The position numbers and the translations under genes were made by a program. Below the pieces are notes generated by a model that had not been told where the DNA came from, did not search any database, and was given only the letters and a program-made list of their open reading frames with translations. A stretch of DNA of 64,000 nucleotides. Origin: Pampus argenteus (lineage: Eukaryota; Chordata; Actinopteri; Scombriformes; Stromateidae). Positions 60,404 through 64,000 of this stretch are shown piece by piece (the first letter of the stretch is position 1; each line of letters begins with the position of its first letter). The DNA lies in contig CM072877.1 in the NCBI GenBank assembly GCA_036937835.1, forward strand, positions 8,756,501 to 8,820,500. The letters are read 5' to 3'.

Positions 60404-63400
60404 GTGAGTAACACTCCTACGTGTGTGAATGAGTGTGTGAGAAACGGCATTTATTTTGTTAAGATCACAATTGCATTGAGTACATATGAAGCTCTGCTAG
60501 TGCTTCATGGAGATGTGTCACATATTATCTGTTTCATTTAACAATAATAGTAATTTTTACCACACTATCTTTAACTTAAGAAAATGAGTCATTTTATTTT
60601 TGTGTATAATATCGCTCAACATAAATGAAACATAGATATTTTATTTTCATTTTAAGATGAAGATGAAAAAAAAAAAAAAAAAGACAAAAAAGTCTTTGTC
60701 CAGAGAGATGCCTCTGAGAACAGTTAGCAGTGAAATGATCCAACCTGTAGCCGTTTGAGTTTGATCCCCAGTCAGACAGGCATAATCGCTCAGCTGCTTT
60801 GGTGTATGTTACTGTATCTGACTGTTTCTTGTGGTCTCACTTCCCTAAGGGCTCTATATAGTAAAAGCATATGTGTCCACTAAAGGATTCCTGGGATGAA
60901 AGCTTCGTCTACCAAGGTCTAACATTGCAGCGTTATTATCATGCATGTCAATCATTTGCAAAGGTGTTGTTGTAAGAACTTGGGTTACAGACAACCATAT
61001 AGCATATATAGGCACACACACAGGCATAGATGAATTAAATACCTGTACACCTTTTCTTTTTAAGTGTTTACCCTTCAACACGTGTCTGTCTTCTACATCG
61101 CTACACCAACATGCCCCGCCCCCCCCCCAGTTTTTCATCCTAATCTATCTCGTTCTTCACACTTCAAGGTGTTTTTACATTCACATGCGCAATGAGACAG
61201 CAACGTTCTTCAGCTTCAGACAGGCTCCACAATTAATTAAGTTACACAGTGAAGAGAAGAAGATTAGATTAGAAGAAGAATGAAATATGCAACAAAAATA
61301 AACAAGTTTCTAAAGGAGGTTGAGCAAGGATTGTAACTGCAGGTGAAAGTGATATTGTCACATGGAAGAAAAACTAATAGGATTAATTACATAGTTTGTC
61401 TTAGTCTGATAACCTCTGTGGTATGTGCAAAGTCAGTTAAAGTGATGCAGTTGAATATATAAATGACCACACATGGTGACGGTCTATCAGTGGAAAGCAG
61501 AGCGTAATGGCAGGCGGGTTGGTGGAAAGTGCAGCAGCGCTGTCTGTTAGAGGTAAGTGACAGTAAGTTGCAGTGGCTTAAGTAACGGTATATAGGTTGG
61601 AAGAGTTGGTACGATGAGGGTTAAGTGTTCAAAATGGAGAGTTCAAGAGCATTGTGGCTCAGGGGATGAAACTGTCTTTTAGTCTGTTTAGCCCTGCTGC
61701 TGTAAACCAGTACTGTTTGTCAGATAGTAAACAACAACCTAAGACTGGTGTTGTCAAGGATCATTTGGGTTTTCACCCTAATTGTGTGTCTGTGTGTAGA
61801 TGTTCTGTGTGGAGGGAAGATCATTCCTGGTGATGCACTGCTTTCAATACACGTTGTGGAGGCTTGACTTATACTCAAGTCCACATTGAACCTCCTCAGC
61901 TGGCAGACAACAATGCTGCTGTGGTGAGAGTTTTGGTGGTGATTCTGACTCCAGTTCAGGGATCGGAGAATGGACTCATTTTCAGACGTTGCTAGTAGCA
62001 GTTTATAGCTGATAAGATAAGTGCATTATTTAATACTATTTATATTTATAATTTAAATCATCGATAAATACTTTCAAGTAATGTATCAAGTGAAATGACT
62101 TGCTTGTTCCTGTTGTGATAACGTGACAATTTGACGCTTTTTTTTGTTTAATTTTACGAAACTTTTATGTTCTTGACGATGACACCTTGACCTCTGGGAA
62201 CTTTTTGGCACACCCTTTATGACATTTTAAATATTTTATATATTGAATTGACTAATCAAAAAAATGAAGGCAAGCCATCATGACAACATGCAAGAAATCA
62301 CATATAGAGTATACAAACTCACCATAGTTACCGAGCTTCACTGTTCACTTGTTACATCTACACACAGTCACACATGTAAAGACAAACTGTTATATACGAA
62401 CAGAGAGCAAACACACCCTCTCATGTATGCGCATACACACACACACACACAAACGCAGCAGTTGGAATGAAGAGAGTGGTAACAACGCCTCAGACCTTTG
62501 TGGTTTGAACTGATGATTAAACCTGACACACACACTCAGTTTTCCTTCTCGCCATCACCACTAATCAATCAATATGTGAATTGGTGCATAGCGGTAAAGG
62601 TGGGAAACCTAAGTCAATATTTGGATTGGGTAAGAGCACATAATTTGTAAATTACATAAATACTGTCGATGACAGCTGAAAACTGCAGGGTTTTTCTGTT
62701 TTGTGTTTTTTTTTTTTTGATGAATGTCTCCGCGGTCGTGGTTTTAATTTTCGTAGCAGTAAGTGTGGTTGTCAGAAAAAGCTCCGAACCTATTACCTCA
62801 GGACATGTGAGCAGTTTATGGTTACCCTTGGGTAACCGTGTGGGTTTTATTCTCATTCCCACAGATGGAGACATAGAACTGTTCAGTAACTGTCAGGTTT
62901 ATGCCAATTTGATTCAGGAGCATTCTTGCAACAGGTTTGTTGTAAAAAAAAAATCTTCAGATCAATCAGAACAACCAGTTGATACAAAAATAATATTATT
63001 ATTTCAGTATATCATTTATGAGAGATACAGCACTGTATTTGTGTCCGCTGCCCATGCACCCCTAAAAAAAGAGGAAGCCACTCCAAACAAATGTGGAAAT
63101 ACGGAGCATTGATATGATCAACAAATCTAGACATGTTGTTGTAAATCAATAGAAAGAACACCTCATAAACTGACAGATTTCTCTAATCAACATGACAAAT
63201 GTTTACTGCTCCTTGCATCTGCTACTGCAGTTTCAGTGTCAACTAAAATTGATGTCTATGGTACATATACATCAGTCGTTACTGATTTGTTACTCTCATC
63301 CCTGTCTTAAAATGGGAATGACTAGGATTTTCCTTATGCCTTAATATAAATTTCCTTTTTTTTATGAACATGATTCTGCCCTTTTTGATTACCTGTGAGA

Positions 63401-64000
63401 CAAAAACCCAGCATACCATTTTCTGTGCAGTTCATATATGGGCATGTAGTAGCGTTGCTATGTGAACAGTCAACTTCGATACTATATATAGGACAATTTC
63501 AGTTAGTTATGGGAGATTGTTACTTACTACTGCTATAGAAGCTGAATGTACTGTGAATCGCATGCTTTGTAGAATACTGCATTTTGATTTAAAGTTCTCA
63601 AACCGTCACATAAATCATTAATTGTGGTTTAGTGAGGTTGCCAAACCAAGATGTGCCGTTTATTGACCCCATATACACTTTATTAATTATAGCCTCAGAG
63701 GTTGAATACTAATCGAAGTGGTTAGTGTTGCTTAGGAATTTACCTTTAATGTGTCAGACAGCACAGCTGGGTGAGAATGGCTTTCACATGTGACATCTTA
63801 AAATGTGTTTTGCGTCAGAAATGAAAGCAGTAGGGTGATGACTGGTCTTCGGGAGAAACCATTCATCGTCTTGAGGAATGAAGGGATGACTAACCCAGAC
63901 ACACAAAGAGTGATGGAGATTCAGTCGCAGGAAGGAAAATGCACAAAAAGTTTTGAAGTAGAGATGAATGAAGTGCATTAGAGAAGGGGAAACATGTAAA
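60404..64000 (+). other. cntfr: Intron after the first D2 exon (partial)
   Basis: It begins GTGAGT at 60404 and is still open at the window edge. Nothing resembling the expected next exon (human VELSDGTAHTITDAYAGKEY, then the WSxWS box) is present. Contents: a poly-A run at 60666-60681, a C-run at 61120-61129, an L2-type LINE fragment at about 61640-61890, CA tracts near 62435-62450, and a 147-codon frame at 62669-63112 of no recognised family. Confidence 0.8.
61640..61890 (-). mobile_element. Eroded L2-type LINE fragment, minus strand
   Basis: Translated on the minus strand with stops and shifts, the segment reads pieces such as VLKAVHH, SLHTEHLHT, LLSDKQYWFTAAGLNRLKDS and FIP. These correspond to the C-terminal tail of fish L2-family reverse-transcriptase proteins (the LLPSGRRYRSIRSRTNRLRDSF region as I remember it). 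Several stops interrupt it, so it is a dead fragment. It may extend to about 61490, where unrecognised G-rich sequence would fit the 3' untranslated part. Confidence 0.6.

Noticed and set aside
62860..62898. Acceptor-like TTCTCATTCCCACAG with a GTTTAT donor-like site shortly after
   Set aside because: The enclosed sequence does not encode the expected VELSDG-like residues in phase 0 and has a stop in that phase, so it is not the next cntfr exon.
62669..63112. 147-codon plus-strand open frame with a hydrophobic N-terminal part
   Set aside because: The hydrophobic stretch comes from a poly-T run and GTn-rich sequence. No family is recognised, and it does not encode the expected next cntfr exon.

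Overview
The window is a piece of a vertebrate genome, most likely a ray-finned fish. It carries four internal coding exons of one plus-strand gene, which I identify as ciliary neurotrophic factor receptor alpha (cntfr, or a close teleost paralogue). The vertebrate call rests on the encoded protein. The fish call is an inference from the density of CA/TG microsatellites, an L2-type LINE fragment, a Tc1/mariner-like terminus and several repeat motifs that I recall from teleost genomes.

Layout: 1-4073 is intron upstream of the first visible exon; the leader/signal-peptide exon is not in the window. 4074-4307 encodes the Ig-like domain. 4308-52841 is one intron of about 48.5 kb with no recognisable gene inside it. 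52842-52959 and 54864-55030 encode the first fibronectin-III-like half (D1) of the cytokine-binding module. 60240-60403 encodes the start of the second half (D2). 60404-64000 is the beginning of the next intron. The exons for the WSxWS box and the C-terminal, normally GPI-anchored, tail lie beyond the right edge. Spliced together, the exons keep one open frame (intron phases 1-1-2-1-0) with consensus splice sites. The product would be the ligand-binding subunit of a gp130/LIFR-family cytokine receptor.

The non-coding part is AT-rich intron studded with TG/CA tracts and two long (CTCCT)n arrays, plus eroded transposon pieces and several complex, repeat-free blocks that could be conserved enhancers. 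I see no bacterial-type system, CRISPR array, rRNA or tRNA.

The most interesting observations are these: loss of one of the four canonical cysteines of the cytokine-binding module; a decayed 60-bp copy of the Ig-exon start exactly 205 bp upstream of the real one; and a perfect 44-bp inverted repeat in the intron before the D2 exon. I did not find a convincing undescribed biological system.
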